NCBI GenBank assembly: GCA_002633005.1
Contig: NMRA01000215.1
Coordinates: forward strand, 10,690-72,689
DNA from: Phoronis australis
Taxonomy: Eukaryota; Phoronida; Phoronidae
DNA: 62,000 bases
Reading direction: 5' to 3'
The stretch's first letter is position 1. Every line of letters starts with the position of its first letter. The notes beneath the pieces are model-generated. The model was given only the letters and a program-made list of their open reading frames with translations, did not search any database and was not told the DNA's origin. The translations under genes were made by a program, and so were the position numbers. Shown piece after piece: positions 10,016 through 23,100 of the stretch.

Positions 10016-11821
10016 CATTTGTGTGTCTCTATAGGAGATGAATCTTTGTTTTAATGGAGACCTCAGCATCCTGGAAATGTAGTCTGGCTGCAAATCCGTA
10101 TGTTAAGCCATACTTTATTCCAAAACAAAAAAATTAATTAAAAGTTTCCTTTTTATCTCAGTGGTCCAAGAAAGTTACCTGATATTTTAAATAAGTGACA
10201 CAACACATTCCTGTCTATTCGTGTTCATTTTTTCTCCTGTTCAATTGTGTAACTTCCTGTTAGTCAATTGACGAATACCTGCCGGTGACTCTTATACCCA
10301 ACCACTTTTGTTTTTATTTGAGAAGACCTAGTAGGTTTCTTAATGTGTTATATGGCATATTCTAGATCCAACAGGCAACATCCGAGGTGCATTCAGTTAC
10401 TTCAAAGTCTCTATGAACCATGATCCGATGTCAAATTGGCTTTCTTTTCGCAGCTTATTTTGCTATTCCAAACCAGCATTATTTTGTTCTTATCCGTTTT
10501 TCTATCCAAAAAAGTGAAAGCATTTTTGCAACCGGCAAATGATTAGAAAAAAATGTGAGCATAACGTAACACAACTACCATTTGTCTAATATATTTTCTA
10601 AACATAGATCATCTTTTAAGTAATATTGAAATATTACTTCTGCCAGGGAGGTCATGCCTTTGCCTTTGTTTGAAAAAGTGTGTGCGCGCACATGTTAACC
10701 CAAGAATTTTGAGAGACTCCCTCCTACTTGTGCCATGTTTGATGTGTCTCATGTCTATCAATCTCCACCCTTTCACTTTTCGGCAACAGTGTTCAACGCT
10801 GTTTCTAGTTGGCAGATTTTGTATTTTTGATAAATGAAATAAAGCATTAATATGTATGCTTATTGCAGACAGGCAGAAAACCTTTACAGGACTAAAATGG
10901 AAATTAAAGGGACCCATTGCACCCTGCGCGGGTTTCGCAAAACACGCTGGAAAATACCCCCTATCCGCACTTAACGCTGGTGCAGTCACCGCGTCAATAC
11001 GAGTATCCCCCGGGTTGTGTAAGTTTTTTGAGCCAGTTTTATTTCGGTATAGTTTACCCAAAAAGTTTGAGATGGATTTTAATGAAAAAATTAGGTCGGA
11101 AGTGGAGCAAGCACCAGTCTATACGAGTTTGGAAAGACCCCTGCAGTCAGTCTTGTGCCCCAAGTCATAATACACAGCATGCACGGGCGCGGCCATGTTG
11201 CTTTCAGCGCTACCAGTCCTAAAAACAACAATGTCCCCCAAAGATGATCTTGCACGTTTTTTGCTAATCTAAGAACAAAAGCACTTGATCTTCCACCTAA
11301 AATTTGCCTTACAGCCAGAAAGTGGCAGAGTGTTTAAGAATTTCCACGGTTGCCAGATTGAAAAATATGTCAAAGGGCAAACCAAATGCATTTATTCAAA
11401 CGCGTGCCACTCGTACTAGCCACCACATCTTGAGTAACTCTTAAAATGCCAATAAATCACTTTCCCGGCATTGAAATGCGACTGTGTCTCAAGAAAATAT
11501 CGTGTGCCAGCTGTTGAACATAGAGAAGACCGATGCTTGCATTTTGAAACAATTTTGTTTTGTTGTATTCGCATACTTTGGTTGTGTAGTTATAGTCCAC
11601 CAATTGTTACTCACTAGTGTTAGACAGTTGTCGTCTAAACATGGCCTGCACGAAAGTCAAACAAACTGAAGGTTACGTATTACAAACATGCAATCCACTT
11701 TGATCCTGCATTCATTTCAGTTGGATGCGATTCGCATTGGCCATGTTGAATCCACGTTAAAACGTTACAGGTTGTTTCAGTTTAATCTGGAGAGCGATTT
11801 TGCGAATTTTCAGCACTCAAA
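10016..11821. other. Intergenic region between LRR gene and kinase A
   Basis: No supported gene. A 150-codon minus-strand frame (10609-11061) and two overlapping plus frames near 10856-11222 share the same DNA and match no family known to me. The promoter of kinase A is presumably in the last part. Confidence 0.4.
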
Positions 11822-11927
11822 ATGAGAAGAGTTTTTGTAAAATGCCTTATGTCAATTTACTTGCTTTCACACGTTCTTTGCTGCCTGGCGTCGGATACAG
11901 ATGTCTCTGATATATGCACTGAAGGAG
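11822..11927 (+). CDS. Kinase A exon 1: signal peptide
   Basis: ATG followed by [20 protein letters not shown], then a polar stretch with ICTEG, and a donor GTACGT at 11928 (an overlapping GTAAGT lies at 11932). A typical secretory leader in phase 1. Its link to gene A rests on strand and position; no intermediate exon has been proven. Confidence 0.55.
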
Positions 11928-14900
11928 GTACGTAAGTAACTCTTCCAGATTTTCGTGAACACTGCAACATCAGCGTGAATTGCTCGAAGTGTCTTGCTTC
12001 CCATGCCTTTGTTTTGAATTACGAATTAAAACCACAAAACACAATCGTCATTTCTTAGATGATTCAAATCTTAAAAATGTATTTCGCACTGTTTAGCTGC
12101 TTACGAAACAAAAATTGAGTTGGACCTTTTATTCTTATAAAGTCGGCCTCATAGTATCCCTTACTGAAGGTTTTGAAGTTGTGAGTAACGGAAATAGAAT
12201 TCTGTGACGACTTTATGAGGGTAAGCAAACTTAATTCGATTTTCGTTTTGAGCCAGCTTGATGTATTAAAAAAGAACAATAGCATTGTCCGGAATCGAAA
12301 AATAGAAGAAGATGAAGACCACTCTTTATCAATTACGCAAAAGCAATATTCTCGATAGTTTTATGACCATAAGAATAGCAATACTTTCCAAAAGAATTTC
12401 GAGAAAAGTATTTCCTCTGAAAGGCGTTATTAGGAAAGCAATGTTGATGAAAAGGCAATTGTTCTTATGAAACTCGCTTTATCGATCAGATTAGACTATC
12501 AAGAAATGATTTTTAATGACCGAGTTTTGTGTATAAGCTCAACGTGTAAACTACTGGCAATACAAAGATTTCTGCGACTATCGGAGTGCAAGTTTAACTC
12601 ATAAACCGAGACACAATTCCATAATTTACATCAACATGAATAGATTCTGAAAATTTCTTGAGGAAGGGCCTTCAACCCACAACCCCCCGCCCTTCCCCCT
12701 GGGATGTCCCATTTCCCGTGCGTACCCTTCAAGTGCATTTACATTGACTTAAGCGCATCCCTTCGCTAATTACCTGAAGATTCCATTCCGTAAATTACCG
12801 ATTTGAAAAAAATTCAGCTGCTTAACAACCAGCAGCTAAATTTTAAATGTGTTCCTTTAGTATTTTACTTTCTGTTGCTATGCGATGGCCCTAAATGTCA
12901 GTGCTGTTTTCGTCTGGTAACCTGCAAGGGTTCATATTTACATGTTTACGTATCTACGAAAATCGACTGACTCATGGATTATTACAAACTAAGTGGACTT
13001 TGATGCAGGCAGAAAGTCCGGAAAATCTCTATGATCCTAAACTTAACATCAAAGTACACTATCTGAACTTTGCCAAACTGACATAACCCTCTAAGAAATT
13101 GGTATTTCGGTGAATTTTGACGTTGGATGACGGAATTCGCTTGACCGCTTGTGGCTCAACAAAGGATTTGAAACAGTCCCTTGGGCATTTAGGGACCCCG
13201 TAACCACACTCTTTCGAAGTGTCCCCTTCAGTGCATGACCCTAGTGAAGTGAACTATTCCCAAACTGGACCCTACGAAAGGAAATATTGACCTTAGTTCA
13301 GAAATAGGCGAAGCTGTAACCGAAGTTTACGACAGGATGTTCCACTGTGCGCCTGTTTCTTCCGTGTTTCTTCGAAATTCACAGCCTGCGGTAGGGTTTT
13401 CTTGCGCTATTTTGATACCTCGGAAGGAATTATTGCACATCTTTTTGTTGGCACTCTACTAAAGTGAGATTCAGAAAACTTACTCCCCTGAATGTCAAAA
13501 TCAAACCCAAACGGGATAACTGCGTAACTTGTATAGAACTAAAATGTAACCCTTTCTCGCAATGTTTTCGTAAACATGGGTACCAAAGTTTTTCCTGGCT
13601 GCATCCACGGGATTTGCCCCTCAAGCACCCAAAGTCCGCGTTCCTGTGGCAGTGGTAGTGCGAAATTGTCCAAATCGAGTTAGTTAATTCCTCTTCCCCA
13701 ATAATGTTTACCTTCCTAAGGACTACAAAAGCGACCAATCCGGAGGTATCAGGTAAAATTGTTGTACTGGAGAGAGCGACGTAAATGGTGTCAACAGGGT
13801 CTGGGGGAGCAGGTGGCGGTAAAACGGGTACCGACTGGGGATTGAGGGGAGTAAAACTAATGTCGACCTCTGTCAGGGAGAAAATGGGTGGTGGCAGAGA
13901 CGAAACTGGGAGAGGGTAGGACGGTTGCGCTCACAATTCGTTTTCCCCCACTAAAACAAATCATCCTACATGTGCACCCAAGAGACGGAATGCTAAACAC
14001 AGCAATTTCCACGATACTTGTATGTTCAGATGAATTACTTGAAAACAATTTGTGTTAACTGGCACAGGATAAAGTTCTTCCATAAGTTGCCTAATTGTTT
14101 CTTTTCCTTCTGTTACCGTGTTTTTATGTTTAAAGTGTTCTTGCTCCTCTTTTCCCTAATATTATTTGCGTTTTCTAAATGAGCGAAACGTTGCAATTAA
14201 CGTCCAAATCAGACTTAATGACCGGATTTACGAGCTACGTTAAAGAGCTGTGAACTAATTAGAATGTTACGACCGTCCTTGCTAAGACCGCCCTGTAGGT
14301 AAAATATCTGTGTTGTGTAATAAAGAACTAGACTTTCTTGTTTTAAATATAGTCTTTCGGCTTCTTTTCAGTTAAAAACTTCATGAATAGAATTTTGTTT
14401 TACCGAAGCCAATCCACATGTTGTTTAAGGTTAGTCCTGAATTACGATCTTTTGAAAACATAACCAAATGTTTTCAAATTAACGAATCTAAATATGGAAT
14501 TTTTAAATTAAAACTTCAATTTATGAAATGTTCATATTTTAGTGATACCTCTCGCTTAATGAATTCAAACTCCTTCTGTAAAGAGGTGAAGATAATGAAA
14601 ATATTGTGTTTAAAATTACTGGACCCGAGTTTGGCATCATGTCAAACTTTCCATATGTTATACCTCGAAAAGAAACATGATCTTTGACACAGGCACGAAA
14701 ATACCCTTAACCTTGCATTCTCTACCATAATCCCGTAAAAAATAATCGGGGTACCCGGGAAATCTGATTATTGTTAGAAAATGTAAGGACACGCGACTTT
14801 GGGTATTTTTGGACCTAGATCATGGTTTATTTCGATGGATATCGTACTTAATAGAATTGTATTAATAATTTCGATTTATTCGCCAAAGTCGGGTCCAGCA

Positions 14901-16275
14901 ATTTTTAGGTGATCATTTTGCTTTTTAAACTAGTAAACCAAATTTGAAATACTTTCATTATACATTGTTTCTATACGCTTTCTGTATCATTCTACTGTAT
15001 TATGACATACTAATTAGTACAAAAAGAAATTTATTATAGCTTGACAAGAGGCAAACTCCTACGAAACGAATACTCCCGTTTGACGGTTATTTTTTTCTTT
15101 TAGTTCGCGGCGGAGAATTGGTATGGCATCAGCTATGCAAACGGGTACGTTCCGATGCTGAGGCTTCGCGTCTCTTTTACCTATTTGCCTTGAAAATATT
15201 CTGCAAAACGCTTACTTATTGAACGAAACATTTCTTTAGAAGCTTTTACGTGGTAGGTAAATCTACAACCACTGTCTCATCTCTAGACCTTTTTTGTCGA
15301 TTTATATTACAGAGCGCAGCTACGAGTTGATTCATCATTGTTTAGACGTACTGTAGACAAAGTAGATAACGCTTTGGCGGGGAGGCAGGGACCCGCCCCC
15401 ACACGAGCACGAGCAAGAGAAAAAATGTCGTCATTCTGGTATCGTTCAAAGCGTTGCATTAGACCATCTGCGAGTCTGAAATTGAAAACTTTGCTGACTT
15501 GCAGGTTGCGGAAGTAGTTTACGTTAGCAGTGGACACTTTTGAGTTCAACAGCAATAATGATTTATCAAGTGAAGCCAAAATGTGCTCAGTATATGCATA
15601 AGCCAAAATGTGCTCAGTATATGCATAAGCCAATGTGTAACACTAACTGTTGTCGTATTTTAGCCACATTTTGTTGACAACATCTTCCCCTCCTATGGAC
15701 CAGTTGCCGGTGGCACTCCAATTGTTGTCAAAAGCAAAGCAAAGAGTTTGTTTGTTCAAATGACTACCAGAGAATCTACGACTATAAATTGCTCCATAAG
15801 GTGAAGTTTGCTGGTTCTTTTTGTCTGCTTTGGAGGTTGAGTTTTTGCGTGCCAAAAATAAGATTACTTTGGCTTAGTCACGATCAAAAGTGACTCATGG
15901 AATACTACGAAGAAAATTTGTTTATGGTTGTATCACTCATGTTATCACATGAATACATTTATTGCATTGTTATAAAGCGGCTTTAAGAGTCAATGTCCGA
16001 CAACATAAAACAAAATGGCATATTATGAGAACAAAACAAGAAAATCGATATTCCACAATACAATCTCATCAAGCTTTAAACATATCAATATCTGTTTCTG
16101 TTCTCAATTTAAAACCAAACCTTCGTCTTTGTTTTCGTCGGAGTGGACATGCTGGGGGAATCCAAATTAGGCTAACCACGACCAGTTGAAGTTTCAGCAA
16201 CTTATTTTTCTTGTAATAACTGCAGTAATTTGTTGTGAAGACGGTCAATTAAAGTTTTAAAGTTTCTCTCTCTCA

Positions 16276-16323
<48 letters not shown>

Positions 16324-19300
16324 TTCACTTATCTATGAGTAATGTTTTTTTAAAGTTATGTTAACACACCTNTTGATAATATATCACTTTGTGATATTAT
16401 TAAAATCACTTTAACGAAACCTGTCCTGTTGTACCCGAAGTCTCCGCCACCAGTCTTATTTTTATTTATGTGGACAGGTCACTCATTAAGCCGCAATAGC
16501 TTTTATCATAGACCATACATGCGCGCACCCAGCCTTCAATGTGGGGGGGCTCGAATTCCTGACTTTGTGGACCTTTTTGTAACAAAAATATGGGCGGACT
16601 AAAAAAAAAAACGGGAGCACCACTGTGAATTACGCGTTTGCGCATGTTTAGTCGACTTATGCCTCGTTCTCTCGGACTTTTGGCTCTCAAAGGCGGACCT
16701 TTTTGCCCACTTCGCCAAATGGGGAGGCTCATTCGAGCCCCCCGAGCACCCCCCCACCCGCTGGGTGCGCGCATGCCATAGATAATGGATTCTTAACACC
16801 GTTATTTTCCTATGAAATTCACAGAGGAGACGCCATCTTCTTTCAATGCCAGTTATTGAGCAGACGACGAGTTTTTGGCTGGGTATTCTCCTGTTAGATT
16901 GACTAAAAACGTTTTCGGGTGTTCCGGCGGACATTTTTTGGTATAAATCCCCCTTTTGCAATCCAGGTTTCCCGTTTTTCCAGTCTCGAATGTTGGCAAC
17001 TATAGTTCGTCGCGGTTTGTGCGCTTCTTTCATACCTTAGTAGAATAGATTTAGAACTTTTAATTGGTATATGAGACCAGTTTGAGAAAATATCAAAAAT
17101 CTTAAAAATAGTGTATGAAGTTTACTCATTTCTATTCACCATAAATAATGTCGTATAGGTGAGTTCAAAAATTACATAGTGTAGGACCGAAACTGTACAT
17201 GTATATCACGTCCTCAATCTCACAAAAGGTAGAGCCACTCACGCTATGATTATCGAAATTATTTATTTCTTCATGTTTCTGTAGCGATTCAAAGAAAAAG
17301 TCAAAATTCACGTTTTCCAACACAGCCTAAATAGCCCGAACGTGTAGATGTAGGTGGTCTCGTTATCCTTAAGGCGGCTCATGATTTGAATTGACACTAC
17401 CGTTCATCATTCTAGCCAATCACATAAACAAGCTATATCTTAAAAATTATGTGACGTATCATGTTCTCATTTTTGCCTGAAGTTGTCAGACAATGACTCT
17501 TAAGGTTATTTAGGATCTTGTCAACATGTTTTTGTTAGTAAAATATCTAGAAAACTGTTGATGTTAACTCAGTAAAAGTATATATTTTCTGAAAGTAAAA
17601 ACGAATTTGATTTTTCACCTTTTACCAATCCAATCTGTTATAAATTGGGTCACGTGTTCATGTTTTTAGTGAAATTTAGCAAAAAAGGTACATGCATAGC
17701 AAAACATTGGTATCAATAACATGAACAAATTTTATTTGAGACAAATGTTCAAGGTGAGATATAAAAAACGCTGTCACAGTTTTCTAAAATATCATTTCGT
17801 TTACGTTTTACGCAACATATGTTTCACAAAAATCACAGAAGTCTTATTTTGATGGCCCCTCGTCCAAAAGTGGTACATTTGAAAACAATTCCTGACAGGA
17901 CTTAGAGAACAGTACATCAAGCCCAGTCTTGTATCTGAAAGTTTTATAGGAATAAGATCAGCCATCTTTGAGATGTGTTGTTCCAGAGTCAGTAAAATTT
18001 TGCCATTTTATAGGGTCCTACATAACCTTGACCACACCTTCCTTCACAGAAAACAGCTTTTTAGGCCGCTAACCGTAATAAAGTCGGTCTCAAATTGTTT
18101 CTTAGTCAAACTGAAGGTGATTTCCCGACTTCAAAGGAGCTGACGGCTCCTTTCTGCTGGAGACCAGGCTCTAAAGGTTGGCTTAACACGGCGTGTCATT
18201 TTGTGCGTCGAGCATGGTCTTAAGGAATAGCGCACTGCCAATTCTTTGCAAATTCAGAAATCACAAGTTAAGACCAATATCCTTTTTGGTCATAACATAA
18301 TTGAAAATGAATTTAATCGTGGAAAGTCTTGTCGCTTAATTTTAAATAAGTTGGCACCAATTTTATAGCGGGAAGTGATCTAAAACAAAAGTTCGCTTCT
18401 TGGACGGAACGCGGGCTTATAGTGGCGTTAAATAGTAATTTACAACGCTAGTATACAACATATTCTCAATTCAAGTACGTTACTAAACTCCAACTTGGTG
18501 CATTTTAGTGAAACGAAAAAAATATTAGAGTGCTTAAATCATCAATTTTATCTCAAAAAACACAAAAAACAAACTCAACCGGAAACATTATCTGACGATT
18601 CCTGCGCAACTTCTAAAATTTATGGTGCATGTCAAAGAGGTACAACATCTCCATCAAATGAGTCATTTTCACGAGGGTCTCGTCAATTTCTTTTTAAGTG
18701 ACAGTTCGTTTCACCGTGTGTGTACGACTCCGCCATCTCAAAATGCTTCCACTGGAGTGGTCAACTTTATAATCGTTACGGTGATGGACAACATAACAGA
18801 AAGAATAAACTTCAAATTTGAATACAAAGAGAACCCAAAGGTTTTCAGTGCGACGCCTTTAGCCAGTTTCATCGTGTAAGTCTTTTGGCATGTTTTATTT
18901 ATTTGGCATCTTTCATCACATCATTCCTCTCCAGTGAGTGCTTCCATTTGGTGTACCTTTGTCGTCATCTTTTTCTATTTTACTTCCTTCTTGTTTGGAT
19001 GGCTCCGACAAAAGCAATAGGGCACGCCCACCATTGTAAAGTCCCACGAGTATAATGTCAATATGACGAAAGTCTTTTGCAAGCATACTGCAGCTGTGCC
19101 GTAATTGTTTCACATTGCACTCATGTATTGGACGACAAGACTAGGTGCCCGGTAACCTACACATATTCCACAACAAACGACAGTGGGAAAAGCTGCTTCC
19201 ACACAATCTGACTTCATCTGAAAATTCGTTAATGTCTACTAATGGTCCATTGTTAGGAAGAAAATGTCTTAATGGATAGATGACGAGACGACGGTATACT

Positions 19301-20122
19301 AAAGTCACATGTGCTGTCGTCAGCATATGTTCCGGGATATTTTTTTAAAATTCACATAAGATACTGCTACGGAAAAGAAACGGAAAAAATACGTATGAAG
19401 GCGAATTTCCTTTACATCGTGTTTGTTTATCCAGTCTCATATTCAGGTGATCGCTTTGACCAGCTGAAGGCACAGAGTTCTCGTTTGTTCTCCGTAAGTT
19501 GTTGACATACGTTACAAGTGCTCTAAGAGCGTCGTAAAATTGTCTCTACTCTTTCGTTTCTAATCAAAGTTTGCGTAAAATATATGTCGGTCTAACATTG
19601 TGCTTACAAGTTTTTTCGCCCTGACTGGCTGGAATTAATAGCTTGATTGACATTTCAATACTATCCATTTTCCGATTTCGTTTTCTTCCTCTCCTTCTTT
19701 TTATTATTTGTCTTCTGCTTTTTGCTTTCTTTCCATCTCTTCTTCCATCTTATTGTCCTTCCCATTTTCTTCTTCGTCCTCTTCTGTTTCTCCAGCTTCT
19801 TTTTCCTTCTCCCCCTCTTCTCCTTATGTCTTCTCCTTATCCATCTATCTTTTTGTCGTGTTCCTTGCCTTTACAGTAGTGGACAGCTGGACAGCTAAGG
19901 CTTCTTGGTACCCCTGCGCTATGGAATTGTGGTGCTCTATCAACGTAGCTATCCTCAGTAACCACAACTTTTCCCCCTACCCTTGTCGCCACAATATTGG
20001 AGTTACCTCCGTTCGCCACAGTTTCACCCTCTCTCTAACGGCACATTCGACGGAATGCGCGTGGCTTGGAGGCGAGATCCCTATTTTGAGCCGGGTTTAT
20101 TAAAGCAAGATGAAGCCTTCTG

Positions 20123-20186
<64 letters not shown>

Positions 20187-23100
20187 AAAAGCAGTTCTGG
20201 TAGTTGTTACGGTACCGTTATTTCCAGCCATGCTTAAAATAGACTGTTCAGTAATGCTCTTTTCATCTATAGAGGCGGAGTTGCGTTGTATGTTAATGGT
20301 GCCAATCTTAACTCGTCTTGCTGTCCGATTGTCGTCATCATTACAAAGTTCAGAGGGAACGCGAATGAAGTATTCTACGAAGTAAGTCTCCTTTATCGTA
20401 GGAACATACTGTACAGCGTATAATTATTTTACCAACGTTAGTACGAACACATTTATGTCATATACTAACAGGATAGACATGGACATTTAGAAAAAGATCG
20501 AGTAACTTTGGCAAACTGGTATTCCATTCGTTAAACAGGCTTTAAATCGTTGTCTTTTCACGTTTAAACTTTTTCGAGGCAGCATATCCAAGAGAGGACA
20601 GAATGAGGCTAGTGGAATGACAGAGGGTGGAGGGGTCGAGGAAAGGGGGAGAGGACTGGCGGAATAGATACGCACTAATCGAGTTAGGAGGAAAGCGGTA
20701 AAAAGGACAGTAGAGGATAGGTAGCGGTGAGGAGGAGGGGCGGATAGGGCATAACATAAAAAAGTATGATGGAGCAGACGATAAACGGAGAGAAATAACA
20801 AACAACTGACTTAAATATGGAAATATTCCGGCAGACAAAAGTCCAGTTTTCCGTCATCATTTCAGAGGTGCAGTCACGTGAATGACACTGTTATGAAGTG
20901 TTCAACACCTGCAGTAAGCCTGCCCCCGGAAATTAATTCGAATCTTGAGCGTGGTCATATCAGCAATCATATTTTTCGCACTTGGGTTGGATTTGTCTTT
21001 GACGGAGTCGAGGAATTCAGGTAAGTCAAAGTGAAAAACAAGAAAAATTTGGATATTCTAATCTTCGCATTAAGGACAAGAAATGGTTACGTAAATGAGT
21101 TTGATACCACCCAACTGAGCCTCGGCCTTGTCCGTTTTTAAAACTATCGGTAGGGGGCATAAATATCGAACCCGAAAGTGGTAGGTTTTTTATACATTGA
21201 GTTCTTACAGAAGCAAAATTGAAGAAATGAATGTGACAACTAAATAACCAAGTTAATTTATACACTGTGCTTTGAAAAATGAAATATCTTATCTTTTAAC
21301 AGCAATTTCGCCAAAATTGAAATGTACACAACACCACAGATTTCTGAGTTCCAGGAGCGAGATCGTCTGAGATGGTATAATGCCAAGGAAACGCAAACTA
21401 TAGACATTGAGGTAACTTTTTAATTGTTGAACATATGTTAGAAAGACCTCTTTTGTAGAATTGCTGCATTGTATGCCTCGAGATTTTACTTGGATTTTTA
21501 TATATTCTAGTGGCTTCTCGGAAACATAGCTTGAAAATGTGCACTCTTTCCTTCTTCTTACCACACCTTAAACACAGAATATGCCTTTTAATAGGAATTC
21601 AAAATAGACACCATTCGTGTTTAGCAGCCCTGTATATAATAGCGATTAAATTTACTATCAGTCTCGATTCTATTCTCTACGTCATTCACTTTGCGGCCAT
21701 TTCATTGGTGCATCATCAGAAATTTAAAACTTGAAAATTTCTATCTATCAGTTAAACTTTTTTAAACGAACATTATCGGAAGATCAGCTTTGACTAAATT
21801 TGTTTGCGTCAGTATTCATTTCAAGAAGATTTTGGCAAAACGAAGGACTATTCTTGTAAACACATTATGTTATTTCGTGGATCAAGGTTGTTGTATTTCT
21901 GTTTTAACAGGCGAGTGAGTTGTATAGCTTATGGAGGAATCAGACTTCAGTAAAAATCGGCTACAATGCAACTTGCCACGTGACCTTATTTGCAGTTAAT
22001 ATGATCAGGTGCCAACCGCCCCTGCAAAGAACGATTGAAGACCCGAATGTACAAGGACCTTATAATAATCCTGCGGTTATAGTGAGTATGCATGAAAAAT
22101 ATATAACCCTTCTCCTAGGCTCCTGCTGATATGTATAGCGTTAGTTGGTCAGGGCACTGAGTTTGCTTTTTTCCCAAATAAATACCATAACTTCTTGTTT
22201 TGAAGGACTGAAATAATTGAAATGGTGTTTATTTTACTTGACAATGTTAACACACGTTTTTGTCCCATGCTTACGGGATCAGCATGAAAAACATTTGCCT
22301 AACAACTTAGGCAAACTGGTCTCAAAATGCCTTGTCGTAATTGTTGAGCCAAAATGTTAATTACATTTAAAGGCACATAGGACCCTACAAAATGTCTAAT
22401 TTGGCACAACTTTGGAACATCGTATCTCCAAATGTGGGTTCGTATTCACATTAAACTTTCAGATTGTGTACTTTAAACGATGTCCTAAAAACACTCTTTG
22501 CAATTGTTGTTAAAATGTTTCATTTTTTACGACCTATCAAAAATGGCACTTTTATAATTTTCACGAAAAAAATGAAATTGCATAAAACTACGCAAAGTGA
22601 TATTTTAGAAAACTGCAACAGCGTTTTTGAGATCTCATCATGAACATATTTTTCAATTAAATTTGATCACGTGATTACTATAGTTGTCCTGCTTTCAATG
22701 TAACTTTCTTTTTGGCTAAATTTTACTACAACCAGACATTCACTTGAGCCAATTGTTGGTGAGAATTAAAAAATCAAATTCTACAGCCTTTTCACTTTCA
22801 GAAAATATTCTTTTAGGGAATTAAAATCTATAGTTTTCTAGATATTTGACTAAGTACGCAGACCTGTTACCAAGGTCGTACAGAACCTTAAGATGGCTTG
22901 GAAGCATGGAAGCAAAAATGGGCTTGGCCAAAAAATAGACAGAACGGCTGTGACGGAAAGGATGGGCCTTCTTTTCGTTTTGGAACCTAAGATCGCGCTA
23001 CTGAATGTCATTACGTGTCAAACGATGAAGCGTTATTCACTTTGCGGTCCTCGTACCAAAGATGTACGCACCCACGAGAAACTGAAAAACAAAATTTCGT

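Larger units (their letters stand above)
12000..18698 (+). other. Unresolved 5' part of kinase A (long intron or hidden exons)
   Basis: No homologue of gene B's IgGFc-binding-like exon or its first IPT exon was found here by reading. It holds an (AC)n tract, an inverted-repeat element at 16518-16775 and a dispersed repeat at 17505-18030. Minus-strand frames of 108 and 70 codons (15307-15633, 15643-15855) are unrecognised; the first contains a 23-bp tandem duplication at 15580-15630. Confidence 0.5.

Noticed and set aside
10609-11222. 150-codon minus frame overlapping plus frames of 104 and 101 codons
   Set aside because: No recognisable domain and overlapping frames on both strands; likely a repeat or chance. 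Kept only as unassigned DNA.
15307-15855. Minus-strand frames of 108 and 70 codons
   Set aside because: Protein-like in places but not recognised; a 23-bp tandem duplication makes the start unreliable and no splice junction joins them.
18134-18154. Inverted repeat AAAGGAGC-TGACG-GCTCCTTT
   Set aside because: Perfect 8-bp stem, but isolated and not like the histone 3' stem-loop; no functional context.
19448-19491. Exon-like segment between ATTCAG and GTAAGT
   Set aside because: Spliced into kinase A it would create an immediate stop, and the flanking exons already join in phase.
19877-20103. Open frame after the polypyrimidine tract ending CTTTACAG
   Set aside because: Looks like an acceptor, but the flanking IPT exons fit each other directly and the peptide has no domain.
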